From Bacillus sp. NEB1478 (GTDB lineage Bacteria > Bacillota > Bacilli > Bacillales > Fictibacillaceae), in contig NZ_CP134049.1 in assembly GCF_031582965.1 (NCBI RefSeq), forward strand, positions 3,286,001 to 3,350,000: DNA of 64,000 nt, in the 5' to 3' direction. The notes below the pieces were generated by a model. The model was not told the DNA's origin and ran no database searches. It saw only the letters and a list, made by a program, of their open reading frames with translations. The stretch's first letter is position 1. Each line of letters opens with the position of its first letter. Below, piece after piece: positions 17,459-25,191 of the stretch. A program made the position numbers and the translations under genes.

Positions 17459-17689
17459 ATGTCGAAAGAAAAAAAACATGAGAGTTCATCAAGTTCATGT
17501 TCTTCAAGCTCTTCTTCAAGTGGTAAAGGCAAATGCAAACACGAAAGTTCATCAAGTTCTTCTTCAAGTGGTAAAGGCAAGGGTAAGGGTAAAGGCAAAG
17601 GTAAGGGTAAAAAAGACAAGGGTAAACACGAAAGTTCATCAAGCTCTTCTTGCTCTTCTTCAAGTGGTAAACATAAGGGTAAATGCTGA
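17459..17689 (+). CDS. Ser-rich, Lys-Gly repeat low-complexity protein (possible spore coat protein)
   Basis: A 76-residue protein built from almost nothing but Ser, Lys and Gly: KHESSSSS blocks alternate with (KG)n runs, with a few Cys residues and a C-terminal Cys. No known domain. It is judged real because AAAGGAG precedes ATG 17459 at good spacing and a clean terminator follows. Upstream CATATGAT near 17421 with AC about 16 bp before it resembles late mother-cell sigma factor promoters. Basic Ser-rich repeats recall CotG/CotB-type coat proteins phosphorylated by CotH. That role is inference. Confidence 0.7.
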   Translation: MSKEKKHESSSSSCSSSSSSSGKGKCKHESSSSSSSSGKGKGKGKGKGKGKKDKGKHESSSSSSCSSSSGKHKGKC

Positions 17690-17712
17690 GTCATTTTCTA
17701 AATAAGCCTTCT

Positions 17713-17745
17713 ACCCCAATCATAAAAGATAGGTTGGGGTTTTTA
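17713..17745 (+). terminator. Terminator of Ser/Lys/Gly protein gene
   Basis: ACCCCAATC, loop, GGTTGGGGT and TTTTT. Confidence 0.88.
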
Positions 17746-17780
17746 TCGTTTTACTTAATAAGAATGGCGGTGCTCTTCAG

Positions 17781-18140
17781 TTGCTAGATGTTAGAAAATC
17801 ACGTTATGGCAGAGGTGTTTTTGCGACAATAAATATTCGAAAAGGCGTATTGTTTCATGAAGCTCCTGTCATTGTATGCCCAGAAGATCAATACAAACGA
17901 CTTAAAATGACGGCGCTTCGAAATTATTATTTTAATTGGGGTGAAGGGGTTGCCATAGCATTAGGATTTGGTTCGTTGTTTAACCATTCGTATAAACCCA
18001 ACGCTCGATTTGAAAATAACTTTAAAAAACAAACGGTAGATTTTTACGCGCATAAAAACATAAAAGCAGGTGATGAAATCTTCGTTAATTATAATGGAGA
18101 CCCAGATGATCAAGATTCTTTATGGTTTGAAGTTACCTAG
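17781..18140 (+). CDS. Small SET-domain protein (putative lysine methyltransferase)
   Basis: A 119-residue protein consisting of a SET domain only: GRGVFATINIRKG at the start, the SAM/knot motif LFNHSYKPNA at about 70-79, and GDEIFVNYNGD near 96-106. Bacterial SET proteins of this size are predicted protein-lysine methyltransferases with unknown targets. The likely start is TTG 17781, since no ATG precedes the conserved part; GGCGGTG upstream is a weak ribosome binding site. The final Cys cluster of larger SET enzymes is absent, which is common in small bacterial forms. Confidence 0.82.
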   Translation: MLDVRKSRYGRGVFATINIRKGVLFHEAPVIVCPEDQYKRLKMTALRNYYFNWGEGVAIALGFGSLFNHSYKPNARFENNFKKQTVDFYAHKNIKAGDEIFVNYNGDPDDQDSLWFEVT

Positions 18141-18145
18141 AAACA

Positions 18146-18180
18146 TAAAAAAACAGCACTCCATGGTGCTGTTTTTTTAT
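18146..18180. terminator. Bidirectional terminator
   Basis: AAAAAACAGCAC/GTGCTGTTTTTT with A and T runs on both sides, between the convergent SET and kinase genes. Confidence 0.9.
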
Positions 18181-19430
18181 ATATTCGTAAAATCGTACAC
18201 GGGAAACTGAAAAGAAAAGCTTGTTCCTTTTCCAACCTCACTTTTAACCTGGACAGTTCCTTTCATAGCCCGTATTACACTAAAAGCAACCATCATCCCG
18301 AGTCCTGTTCCATTTGCACCTTTTGTTGAATAATAGGGTTCCCCTAATTTACTCAATTGTTCTTTTGTCATCCCGACTCCAGTATCTTTGATTTCTATCA
18401 TTACTTTATTTTCTTTTCTGATCATTGAAATGTACAGAGTTCCGCCATCAGGCATAGATTCTATTCCATTCTTGATTACATTTAGTAAGCATTGGCTAAA
18501 TTTTTGCCCATCTCCTAATACATATATGGAAGGGATGAATTGAGCGGAAATGAGAACTGAATGCTGATTTGCTGTCGGAATAAGAAAGGAGATAATCTGA
18601 CTTAATTCGTGCTGGATGTTTAGTTCTTCCATGGAATCAATTGTTGGTTTTGAGAAGGTTAAATAATCTTGGATGACTTTTTCTGCTGAATCAAGTCCTT
18701 CTTTTATTAAATTCAAGTACTCTTTCTGTTTATCTGGAGGAATTGAACCTTTTTCTAGTAATTGGACAAACCCTTTTGAAACGGTAAGGGGATTTCTAAT
18801 TTCATGTGATATAGCAGCTCCCATTTGTTCTACTGCAGCAAGCTTTTCAGATTTGAATAGTTGCTGTCTCATATGTAAATCAGACCGTACAAATTCAATC
18901 GTACAAGAAATAACAAGCATACTTAGCGGCGGAATGAATAAGAAAGCAAACAATGGATCCAAATGATTCTGCTCTAATTTCACGATTTCCATAACCGTAA
19001 TCGTCGCTATGCTTGATAGTAAAGTAATTCCGATTGAGATCATTACTCTGCACTTAGAAGATCGTTTCCAGAACCTGGGGTAAATCCACCATAACAGCAA
19101 CCCTAGAGGACCATATATAAATACATTTATGATAAAACCAAAGTCTATTCCGTAAAACCCTCTTATGATAATAGAAGCAATCGCCAATATCGGACCTATT
19201 CCTACGTATAATCCACCAATAATAACAGGTACTTCTCTTAAATCAAAACGCGTATTATCCGTTAATTCATAAGCAAAAGCGATACAAGTCCATACTGCAG
19301 CAATCCCGCAGACAACCGTAGCCGTCTTGGAAATTTGTGATTCTTTTTTCTTTATTGACCAGACAATACATACAAAAATAAACAGCATTAATAAAGACAG
19401 GTTGAACAATAAATGTTTCGTTATTTCCAA
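18177..19430 (-). CDS. Membrane sensor histidine kinase (KinB-like, 5TM-LytS sensor)
   Basis: A kinase of about 417 residues. Six or so N-terminal membrane helices form a 5TMR-LYT type sensor (residues about 5-190), followed by HisKA with the phosphorylated histidine in AISHEIRNPLT and a HATPase domain with DTGVGMTKE and STKGANGTGLGM. There is no response regulator gene nearby, so it is an orphan kinase, like the sporulation kinases KinB and KinD that feed the Spo0 phosphorelay; that role is inferred. GGAGG suits TTG 19430 better than GTG 19439, which is too close to it. Confidence 0.82.
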   Translation of the reverse strand: MEITKHLLFNLSLLMLFIFVCIVWSIKKKESQISKTATVVCGIAAVWTCIAFAYELTDNTRFDLREVPVIIGGLYVGIGPILAIASIIIRGFYGIDFGFIINVFIYGPLGLLLWWIYPRFWKRSSKCRVMISIGITLLSSIATITVMEIVKLEQNHLDPLFAFLFIPPLSMLVISCTIEFVRSDLHMRQQLFKSEKLAAVEQMGAAISHEIRNPLTVSKGFVQLLEKGSIPPDKQKEYLNLIKEGLDSAEKVIQDYLTFSKPTIDSMEELNIQHELSQIISFLIPTANQHSVLISAQFIPSIYVLGDGQKFSQCLLNVIKNGIESMPDGGTLYISMIRKENKVMIEIKDTGVGMTKEQLSKLGEPYYSTKGANGTGLGMMVAFSVIRAMKGTVQVKSEVGKGTSFSFQFPVYDFTNI

Positions 19431-19569
19431 TACGTTCACCCTCCATAAGACCTATTATAAAAATTTTACATTTAGTGCAAAAGGATAACAACATCTTTTT
19501 ATATAAACATTCCTTATTGCTATTTAATAGAATTATTTGTTATCTTTTATTAAGCTGGAGGTACTTAAC

Positions 19570-19854
19570 ATGATGACATTTATCTTTCTATGTGCTTTAG
19601 TAGTCGGTCTTTTTATAGAATTGTTTCAAAAGTATGTTCTAGGAAAAAAAGACCCTGAAATTGAAGATCTATGGAAAGAACTAGATCAAGAAGACTGGTA
19701 TAACGAGCTTTTAAAAGATAAAGAGTTTAAAGAATGGATTTTGCTTGATAAACAAAAGGGATTATTAAAAGATCCGTACTATGTTCGGAAAATCATTGAT
19801 CATAAAGGTCACCGCGATGGATTCATTACTTACTTAAATGAAAAAGCGAAATAA
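19570..19854 (+). CDS. Small single-span membrane protein, unknown function
   Basis: A 94-residue protein with one N-terminal transmembrane helix (about 3-20, MTFIFLCALVVGLFIELF) and a charged, mostly helical cytoplasmic part with the YxxKGLLKDPYYVRKIID-like segment. I do not recognise the family. GGAGG precedes ATG 19570. It is monocistronic and divergent from the KinB-like kinase. Confidence 0.65.
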   Translation: MMTFIFLCALVVGLFIELFQKYVLGKKDPEIEDLWKELDQEDWYNELLKDKEFKEWILLDKQKGLLKDPYYVRKIIDHKGHRDGFITYLNEKAK

Positions 19855-19927
19855 TTCAGATGCGCTCCTATCGTTCTTTAGAAACCTTGATGGAGGGCTG
19901 TCGTTTAATGGCACATCCTGTCGACTC

Positions 19928-20022
19928 GCGGGTATATTTAAAAATCCGCGAGATTATGGGTTAAATCTGCGAGATTATCCAAATTTTCGCGAGATTATGC
20001 TTCAAATTTGCGGGATTACTTA
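19928..20022 (+). repeat. Array C of ~20-bp periodic degenerate units (GCGAGATTA core)
   Basis: GCG starts units at 19928, 19948, 19969, 19989 and 20010 (spacing 20, 21, 20, 21). The best conserved units read GCGAGATTAT then a variable part then AAATTT. A reading frame passes through the array but its translation simply mirrors the repeat. Confidence 0.85.
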
Positions 20023-20052
20023 AAAAGGCACTATAAAATCGGACCACCATAA

Positions 20053-20083
20053 GAAAAAGAGAGCTCCTCAGCTCTCTTTTTTT
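20053..20083. terminator. Bidirectional terminator
   Basis: AAAGAGAGCT/AGCTCTCTTT stem with A and T runs, just before the convergent M42 peptidase gene. Confidence 0.9.
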
Positions 20084-20094
20084 GCCTTTCCCTC

Positions 20095-21183
20095 TTAATG
20101 AATGCTGCCATTCATCTCTTTTATACGATTTACTGTCTCTTGATCAAGCATTTTAATACATTCTGTAAGCAGCTTTACCGCATGATCTAAATCATCTCTA
20201 TTGACCATAGAAACATGGCTATGGATATACCTGGACGGCACACTTAATACAAGTGTTGGAATTCCTCCATATGCAAGGTGAAACTTACCTGCATCTGTCC
20301 CCCCGCCTGTCATGATATCAATTTGGAACGGAATACGATGCTGTTTGGCAATTCCTACAACAAAATCCCTTAACTTCGGATGCGGGATCATCGTTGCATC
20401 AAAGAATCCTAGTAAAGGACCATTTCCTAACTCTGAGGCTCCTTCTTGTTGAGACATACCTGGAGTATCCGCTGCAACCCCTACATCCAAAGCAAATGCT
20501 ATATCAGGTTTAATCGTGTTGGCTAATGTCTGTGCACCACGGAGACCTACTTCTTCTTGTACAGTAGCTCCGGCATATAAAATATTAGGAAGGGTCTCTT
20601 CCTCTTTAAGCTTCTCGAGTGTCTTAATTGCAACGTAACAGCCTGCCCGATTGTCAAAAGCTTTTCCTAACAGCATTTTAGGATTTGGCATAACCTCAAA
20701 TGGACAAACAGGAGAGATTGGATCTCCTACTTGAACGCCAAAACTTTCTGCTTCCTCTCGGCTTGTCGCTCCAATATCAATAAACATTTTATCCGTTTCT
20801 AGCACATTCTTTCTTTCTTCAAAGGAAAGAACATGCGGTGCTTTGGATCCAATTACTCCCGTTAAATCACCATTTCGTGTGATTACTTTTACTCGCTGTG
20901 CCAACATTACATGACCCCACCATCCGCCTAAAGGCAAGAAACGAAGGAACCCATCTTTTGTGATGTGGGTGACCATAAGTCCTACTTCGTCCAAGTGGCC
21001 AGCTATTAAAATCTTCGGCCCTTGAGAACCAATCCTTCCAACAACACCGCCTAATTGGTCTGTTTCAATGTCAGACGTACTTTCAGATAAACGGTCCCGA
21101 ACCAATTTATGTACTCTTGCTTCAAATCCTGATGGACCATACGTCTCTGTTAACTCTTTTAAAAGTGTTAAATCTTTATCCAT
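20095..21183 (-). CDS. M42-family aminopeptidase (YtoP-like)
   Basis: A 362-residue cytoplasmic metal-dependent aminopeptidase. Zinc ligands and catalytic residues sit in ILIAGHLDEVGLMV (His, Asp), KAFDNRAG (Asp), the VQEEVGLRGA Glu pair, ALDVG (Asp) and SRYIHSHVSM (His). B. subtilis has three relatives (YtoP, YsdC, YhfE); this is closest in layout to YtoP. It assists peptide turnover. GGAGGG precedes ATG 21183; monocistronic. Confidence 0.92.
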   Translation of the reverse strand: MDKDLTLLKELTETYGPSGFEARVHKLVRDRLSESTSDIETDQLGGVVGRIGSQGPKILIAGHLDEVGLMVTHITKDGFLRFLPLGGWWGHVMLAQRVKVITRNGDLTGVIGSKAPHVLSFEERKNVLETDKMFIDIGATSREEAESFGVQVGDPISPVCPFEVMPNPKMLLGKAFDNRAGCYVAIKTLEKLKEEETLPNILYAGATVQEEVGLRGAQTLANTIKPDIAFALDVGVAADTPGMSQQEGASELGNGPLLGFFDATMIPHPKLRDFVVGIAKQHRIPFQIDIMTGGGTDAGKFHLAYGGIPTLVLSVPSRYIHSHVSMVNRDDLDHAVKLLTECIKMLDQETVNRIKEMNGSIH

Positions 21184-21239
21184 AATATCCCTCCTACTTT
21201 GTTAGTATGAGAGTTTGAATGTGTTTTAATGCACCAAAT

Positions 21240-21272
21240 AAAAATAGCAGCTCCGCGTTATGGAGCTGCTTA
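21240..21272 (-). terminator. Terminator of arsP-type permease operon
   Basis: On the minus strand AGCAGCTCC, loop, GGAGCTGCT then ATTTTTATTT, after the 45-residue Cys-rich gene. Confidence 0.88.
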
Positions 21273-21290
21273 CCGTATTTTACTTTATTC

Positions 21291-21428
21291 TTAAGGACAG
21301 CAAGGAGCTTTTTCGCTCTTCTTCTCATTTTCACAGCAAGATTCATCATTGCTATTTACTTCAATGATTTCTACTCCGCAACATCCATCTTCATTTTTGT
21401 TTCCTAAGAGGATTTTTACAATACTCAT
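21291..21428 (-). CDS. 45-residue Cys-rich small protein, last gene of permease operon
   Basis: A short gene with a perfect AAAGGAGGTGATGATC leader before ATG 21428. The product has three adjacent Cys pairs (positions 16-17, 31-32 and 43-44) in an acidic-basic background, with no hydrophobic segment. It follows the ArsP-type permease by 30 bp and ends at the operon terminator. Vicinal Cys pairs are well suited to bind trivalent arsenic or soft metals, so a chaperone or scavenger role is inferred. I do not recognise a named family. Confidence 0.75.
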   Translation of the reverse strand: MSIVKILLGNKNEDGCCGVEIIEVNSNDESCCENEKKSEKAPCCP

Positions 21429-21458
21429 GATCATCACCTCCTTTCACTGAAAAGATAT

Positions 21459-22325
21459 TTATACGAGATAAAAAATGAAACCAGAAACAGTAGACATCGT
21501 GATCACTGAAAGTACAAAAGTTAGTACGAGTTCCTTTTGAAAAATAGATTTTAACAAAATGACTTCTGGTAAACTAGCTCCTGCTGAACTAATGATGAGT
21601 GCCATGACTGGACCTAGAGCCATCCCTTTCGCAATCAGAACTTGAGATATTGGAATCATGCTGGATAAACGAATATACAACGGAATTCCAACGATAGCTG
21701 CAATAGGGACAATCCACCATTTGTCACTTCCAAATGTTGCAGCGATCCAATGAGTTGGTACAACTCCATGAATGACAGATCCAATTAATGCACCAATGAT
21801 TAAGTAAGGGTAAACACTTTTCATTAAAGCTAATGTTTCTTTTAATGCTGCTTTTACATTGAAGGATTTCGTTTCTTCCTCGTAACCCTTCATCACCACG
21901 TTTTTTACAAACTTTTCGAATCCAAATGCTTCGAGTGCAAATCCGATAATAACTGAGAAAACAGCTGTGATAATGGTATAAATAATCGTCACCTTCCACC
22001 CTAAAACGACTCCCATAATCGTAATAATTGTCGGATCAAGAACTGGAGAAGAAAACAAGAAAATCATAACAATAGAAAATGGCATTCTTTTCTTCAGCAT
22101 GTTAACGACAACTGGTATTGTGGAACATGAGCAAAATGGCGTTACGAATGCAAAAAGAAGTGCAAATGCTGCGGCAACCCCTTTATTCCTGCCGCTTAAA
22201 TACTTCTCCACCTTTTCATATGGAATATAAGCTTGCACAAGATTGACTACAAAAGAGATCACAACAAACAAAACGGTAAGCTCGATGGCGATACTTAAAA
22301 AACTTTTAAATGTTTCAGCCCACAT
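21459..22325 (-). CDS. ArsP-type permease (PF03773), putative organoarsenical/metal exporter
   Basis: A 288-residue permease with about eight membrane spans. The diagnostic Cys motif TPFCSCSTIPVV (about 62-73) of the ArsP_1 family is intact, as is the second-half motif with GIPLYIR and SSAGASLPE. ArsP proteins studied elsewhere export trivalent methylarsenicals; other members are uncharacterised. An ArsR-family gene and two Cys-containing small proteins in the same operon make a thiophilic toxic substrate likely. Confidence 0.88.
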   Translation of the reverse strand: MWAETFKSFLSIAIELTVLFVVISFVVNLVQAYIPYEKVEKYLSGRNKGVAAAFALLFAFVTPFCSCSTIPVVVNMLKKRMPFSIVMIFLFSSPVLDPTIITIMGVVLGWKVTIIYTIITAVFSVIIGFALEAFGFEKFVKNVVMKGYEEETKSFNVKAALKETLALMKSVYPYLIIGALIGSVIHGVVPTHWIAATFGSDKWWIVPIAAIVGIPLYIRLSSMIPISQVLIAKGMALGPVMALIISSAGASLPEVILLKSIFQKELVLTFVLSVITMSTVSGFIFYLV

Positions 22326-22343
22326 AATTTTTTCCTCCTCTAA

Positions 22344-22535
22344 TTATGAACAGCAAATCGTTTTACATTGATCCGTTGATTTTTTCATTCCTTTAAAAGA
22401 ACTAATTTTTTTGAAAGCTGAATAGAAAACTGAGATTCTCTTCTCCCCATTTTTTCTTTTCCAAGCTTCCACTGATACTTTAGACAGCTCCTTTTGAGTG
22501 TGTTCCATCATTTTTTCTAAGTAATAAATATTCAT
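22344..22535 (-). CDS. 63-residue small protein with C-terminal Cys cluster
   Basis: A basic 63-residue protein ending in TDQCKTICCS. AAAGGAGG precedes ATG 22535, and it is followed 18 bp later by the permease, so it is a genuine operon member. The C-terminal C-x3-CC group resembles the vicinal thiols of the 45-residue protein at the other end of the operon. Family unknown; a metalloid-handling role is inferred from position and Cys content. Confidence 0.7.
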   Translation of the reverse strand: MNIYYLEKMMEHTQKELSKVSVEAWKRKNGEKRISVFYSAFKKISSFKGMKKSTDQCKTICCS

Positions 22536-22559
22536 TTACTATTCCTCCTTTAAAATTAC

Positions 22560-22597
22560 ATCAAAATAATTTGATTTATTCATCAAAAAAAATTGAT
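22560..22597. promoter_or_regulatory. Two ArsR-type operators between arsR and small-protein gene
   Basis: ATCAAAATAATTTGAT (22560-22575) and ATCAAAAAAAATTGAT (22582-22597) are inverted repeats of the form ATCAA-N6-TTGAT. The same box occurs twice upstream of the arsR gene (22980, 23039). The internal pair suggests a second, separately repressed promoter for the permease genes. Confidence 0.72.
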
Positions 22598-22634
22598 GTT
22601 TTACTCGAAGCGAAATACTTATAGTACTCCACTT

Positions 22635-22964
22635 TTAACTGCATGAAGGTAAAAAAACACAGCATAGCTGGTCAGATAAAATGGCCTTTACACCTTCTAG
22701 ATTTAACGAATAGTAATTCCAGGTTCCTCTTTTTTCTTTATTAACAAGCTCAGCATCCAGCAATATTTTCAGATGATAAGAAAGCTTCGACTGCGGCATA
22801 TCAATTAAAGGTGTGAGATCACAGACACAAACACTTCCTTTTGTAGCAAGGATATGAATAATCTGGAGTCTTTGTTGGTCTGCCAGCGCCTTAAACTTTT
22901 GTTCATATTTTTCAAAGTCTACGTTCGTATTCGTTTCATTTAATAAAGGGAATTCTTTATTCAT
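22635..22964 (-). CDS. ArsR-family metalloregulator of the permease operon
   Basis: A 109-residue ArsR/SmtB repressor. The helix-turn-helix is SKLSYHLKILLDAELV, and the metal-sensing Cys pair sits just before it in GSVCVCDLTPLI, where As(III)/Cd(II)-sensing members bind. The C-terminus adds another cluster (CCVFLPSCS). ATG 22964 follows AAGGAG; a longer frame to 23015 would run through the operator. It likely represses itself and the three downstream genes until a thiophilic ion is bound. Confidence 0.88.
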   Translation of the reverse strand: MNKEFPLLNETNTNVDFEKYEQKFKALADQQRLQIIHILATKGSVCVCDLTPLIDMPQSKLSYHLKILLDAELVNKEKRGTWNYYSLNLEGVKAILSDQLCCVFLPSCS

Positions 22965-22979
22965 GTTACCACTCCTTAC

Positions 22980-23054
22980 ATCAATATTATTTGATGTATC
23001 TTCAGTATATACCAAAATTTTCTTTTCGCAACTATTAAATCAAAAAAAATTGAT
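22980..23054. promoter_or_regulatory. Two ArsR-type operators upstream of arsR
   Basis: ATCAATATTATTTGAT (22980-22995) and ATCAAAAAAAATTGAT (23039-23054), the same ATCAA-N6-TTGAT box as at 22560 and 22582. The second copy lies towards the efeU operon terminator. Confidence 0.72.
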
Positions 23055-23082
23055 ATTATAATCTTTAAGCCATACTTAACAA

Positions 23083-23117
23083 AAAAAACCAAAGAATGAA
23101 CAAGCATCCTTTGGTTT
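23083..23117 (-). terminator. Terminator of efeU-lipoprotein operon
   Basis: On the minus strand AAACCAAAGG, loop, CTTTGGTTT and a T-run of eight. Confidence 0.88.
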
Positions 23118-23125
23118 CAATAAAA

Positions 23126-23521
23126 CTATTTAAGCTTTTCAACATCTGATAATACTTTATTTAACTCTTCTGATGCTTTTGATAGTGTAGCTGTATCCAA
23201 TGGTTCAGATTTAGCTCCCGCTTCAATCGTGTGTAAAGGAGTTTCTACCTGCTCATAAAGGTCAGCATCTTTTTCTTTCACACCATCTTCAAATTCTTCC
23301 CATGTTTCTTCTAATTTCTCGCCAGACTTCTCAACTTTGTCAGCATCTTTTGCCTCAAGCTGTGAATCCAAATCTTTTAACGTTTGCTTCATTTCTTTTG
23401 CTCCATCAGCAATCGTCATTTCTTTCGTTGAAGTTGATTCTTCATTATCCTTAGTTCCACATGCAGATAATAGTAGAGATGCTCCTAATAAAATGGGTAC
23501 GATAAATTTTTTAGTTTGCAT
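23126..23521 (-). CDS. Lipoprotein linked to FTR1 iron permease
   Basis: A 131-residue lipoprotein with a clear lipobox (LLLSACG, Cys 21). The mature part is one helical repeat containing LEETWEEFEDGVKEKDADLYEQVE; nearly the same pattern (W, E-x-G/S-V, S/D, Y, x-E/A) occurs twice in the ectodomain of the preceding EfeU-like protein. Its start overlaps the end of efeU by 11 bp, so the pair is translationally coupled. I infer an extracytoplasmic iron-handling partner of the permease. Confidence 0.82.
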   Translation of the reverse strand: MQTKKFIVPILLGASLLLSACGTKDNEESTSTKEMTIADGAKEMKQTLKDLDSQLEAKDADKVEKSGEKLEETWEEFEDGVKEKDADLYEQVETPLHTIEAGAKSEPLDTATLSKASEELNKVLSDVEKLK

Positions 23522-25019
23522 TGTGAAGTTCCCCCTGTTTTCTAAGTTGAATTTTTAATTTAATATCTTTCTTTTGGTTAAGTACTGCTGCAATAATTGC
23601 CACGATTAGAAGGAATGCCTGTGGAACAATACTTTGCACCGTTGGATAGAATGCCAAAAATTCAATCGCTGGCAAAGAATCAATTTGTGTTACTGGCAAC
23701 AGCCCTGCCAGCTGCAATCCATGAATTCCCATTCCAGCAAATTTAAAGCATAAATAAAACATTAAAACACTTGATACTAAGAAAAACGGACGCATTGGAA
23801 TTCTCAACCCTACCTTCAAGATGAAGTAAGACAGAATGATAAGAATTAAGACCCCTAGCCCTATTCCGGTTAAAAGAGAAGACGTTTCAATGGAATTTGC
23901 CATCCCTATAAAAAACAGAACAGTTTCCGTACCTTCTCGGAAAACCGCCAGAAACGACAATGCGGCAAGTGAAAATAAACTTCCTGTATTTAATGCTGTT
24001 GTACTTTTAGTACGTATATATCTTTGCCATTCAGCAACACTTGATTTACTGTGCAGCCAATAGCTCATATATAAAAGCATTGCGGCAGCAAAAACCCCCG
24101 TCCAGCCTGCAATTAAAAAGTTATTGCTTCCAAACGTTCCTGCTGAGAACATCAGATTCACGATAACACCTAAAATAATGCTTACTCCGACACCTGATCC
24201 GACACCCATCCAAATCCATTGCTTCTTATCTTCGTGTCCAGACTTCTTCAAGAAACCTAACAACGCCACGATAACGAGTAAAGCTTCTAAACCTTCACGT
24301 AATAATATGGTTACGGCATCCATCATGTTATAGCTCGATTTCATTGCCAGAGGTGCTAGATAATCACGCATCTCCTGAATCTTTTTCTCTGCCTCATTTA
24401 TTTTGTTTGATGAGAGAAGAGCATAGGATGTGACCATATCACTCTCTGCATCAGAATACACCTTTGATGATTGTGTCAAAACTGACCCTTCAACTTCCAG
24501 CCATGATTTTCTAAACTGCTCAATATCTGCTTTTGCCCCCTCTACATCATTCTCATCAATTTTATCTAAGGAATGATCTAGCAGAGTTACGAGGCTCGCA
24601 ACATTTATCTTTTGATTATGAGTGCTCTTTTCTTCATCCGTTGCAGGAAATTTACCATCAATGAACTTTTGGTTTGTCTGCATCAGTAATGTTAATCCAT
24701 TAGTTACATTTTCATTTTTAACTGGCTGTTGAGCAAAAGAGAATTGTACTTGACCCATCGCATCTTCAATATCTTTGTAAGCGGTTGTGGATTGGTCTTT
24801 AACACCATCTTCTATCGATAGCCATGTGCTCGAAAATTTTTTAAACGTTTTAGCAGCTCCATCCAAATCACCTTGTTTCGATAATTGGAGAGATTGTGAT
24901 ACTAATTTATTTGCTTCAGTCATATCCTCCGTTGCCTTATTATCAGCAAAGCTATGTAAAGGAGATATGATTAGTCCAAACAGAAAAATTACAAGAAAGA
25001 TTTGAGCCTTCTTTATCAA
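23511..25019 (-). CDS. efeU: FTR1-family iron permease (EfeU-like) with extracellular helical domain
   Basis: A 502-residue high-affinity iron permease. A signal peptide (1-25) and an extracytoplasmic helical region (about 28-225) with two copies of a W-x3-E-x2-V repeat precede a seven-helix FTR1 core. Both iron-binding RExxE motifs are present: REGLE at 241-245 and REGTE at 361-365. In bacteria FTR1 proteins import iron with an oxidase or binding partner; no EfeB/EfeO gene is here, only the lipoprotein. Fur boxes upstream indicate induction by iron limitation. Confidence 0.9.
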   Translation of the reverse strand: MIKKAQIFLVIFLFGLIISPLHSFADNKATEDMTEANKLVSQSLQLSKQGDLDGAAKTFKKFSSTWLSIEDGVKDQSTTAYKDIEDAMGQVQFSFAQQPVKNENVTNGLTLLMQTNQKFIDGKFPATDEEKSTHNQKINVASLVTLLDHSLDKIDENDVEGAKADIEQFRKSWLEVEGSVLTQSSKVYSDAESDMVTSYALLSSNKINEAEKKIQEMRDYLAPLAMKSSYNMMDAVTILLREGLEALLVIVALLGFLKKSGHEDKKQWIWMGVGSGVGVSIILGVIVNLMFSAGTFGSNNFLIAGWTGVFAAAMLLYMSYWLHSKSSVAEWQRYIRTKSTTALNTGSLFSLAALSFLAVFREGTETVLFFIGMANSIETSSLLTGIGLGVLILIILSYFILKVGLRIPMRPFFLVSSVLMFYLCFKFAGMGIHGLQLAGLLPVTQIDSLPAIEFLAFYPTVQSIVPQAFLLIVAIIAAVLNQKKDIKLKIQLRKQGELHNAN

Positions 25020-25051
25020 AACGATCTCCTCTTTTCACAAGGTTCTTTAAA

Positions 25052-25070
25052 GATAATGAAAATCATTTTC
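25052..25070. promoter_or_regulatory. Fur box upstream of efeU
   Basis: GATAATGAAAATCATTTTC matches the classic 19-bp Fur consensus (GATAATGATAATCATTATC) at 17 of 19 positions. Confidence 0.85.
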
Positions 25071-25097
25071 ATTTACCCATTCAGAGTATAATATTAC

Positions 25098-25112
25098 TGA
25101 TAATGATTGTCA
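25098..25112. promoter_or_regulatory. Second Fur box in the efeU/yhjQ-like intergenic region
   Basis: TGATAATGATTGTCA matches the 7-1-7 Fur consensus TGATAATNATTATCA at all but one defined position. Confidence 0.8.
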
Positions 25113-25120
25113 ATTACAAT

Positions 25121-25138
25121 TTTAAACAATTGTTTAAA
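25121..25138. repeat. TTAAACA palindrome, site 3
   Basis: TTTAAACAATTGTTTAAA is a perfect 18-bp palindrome. It is the one copy that lies in a divergent promoter region, not behind a gene. Confidence 0.85.
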
Positions 25139-25191
25139 TACATTAATTTGAGGTTACATTACATATGAATAAAAAGGAGGTAATTATTGTT

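Noticed and set aside
17404..17694. Antisense frames rich in Leu, Pro and Glu opposite the Ser/Lys/Gly gene
   Set aside because: Low-complexity mirror of the sense repeats; no ribosome binding site on that strand, while the sense frame has one.
19838..20023. Open frame of 61 codons overlapping the end of the 94-residue gene
   Set aside because: It runs through repeat array C and simply reflects the repeat; no ribosome binding site.
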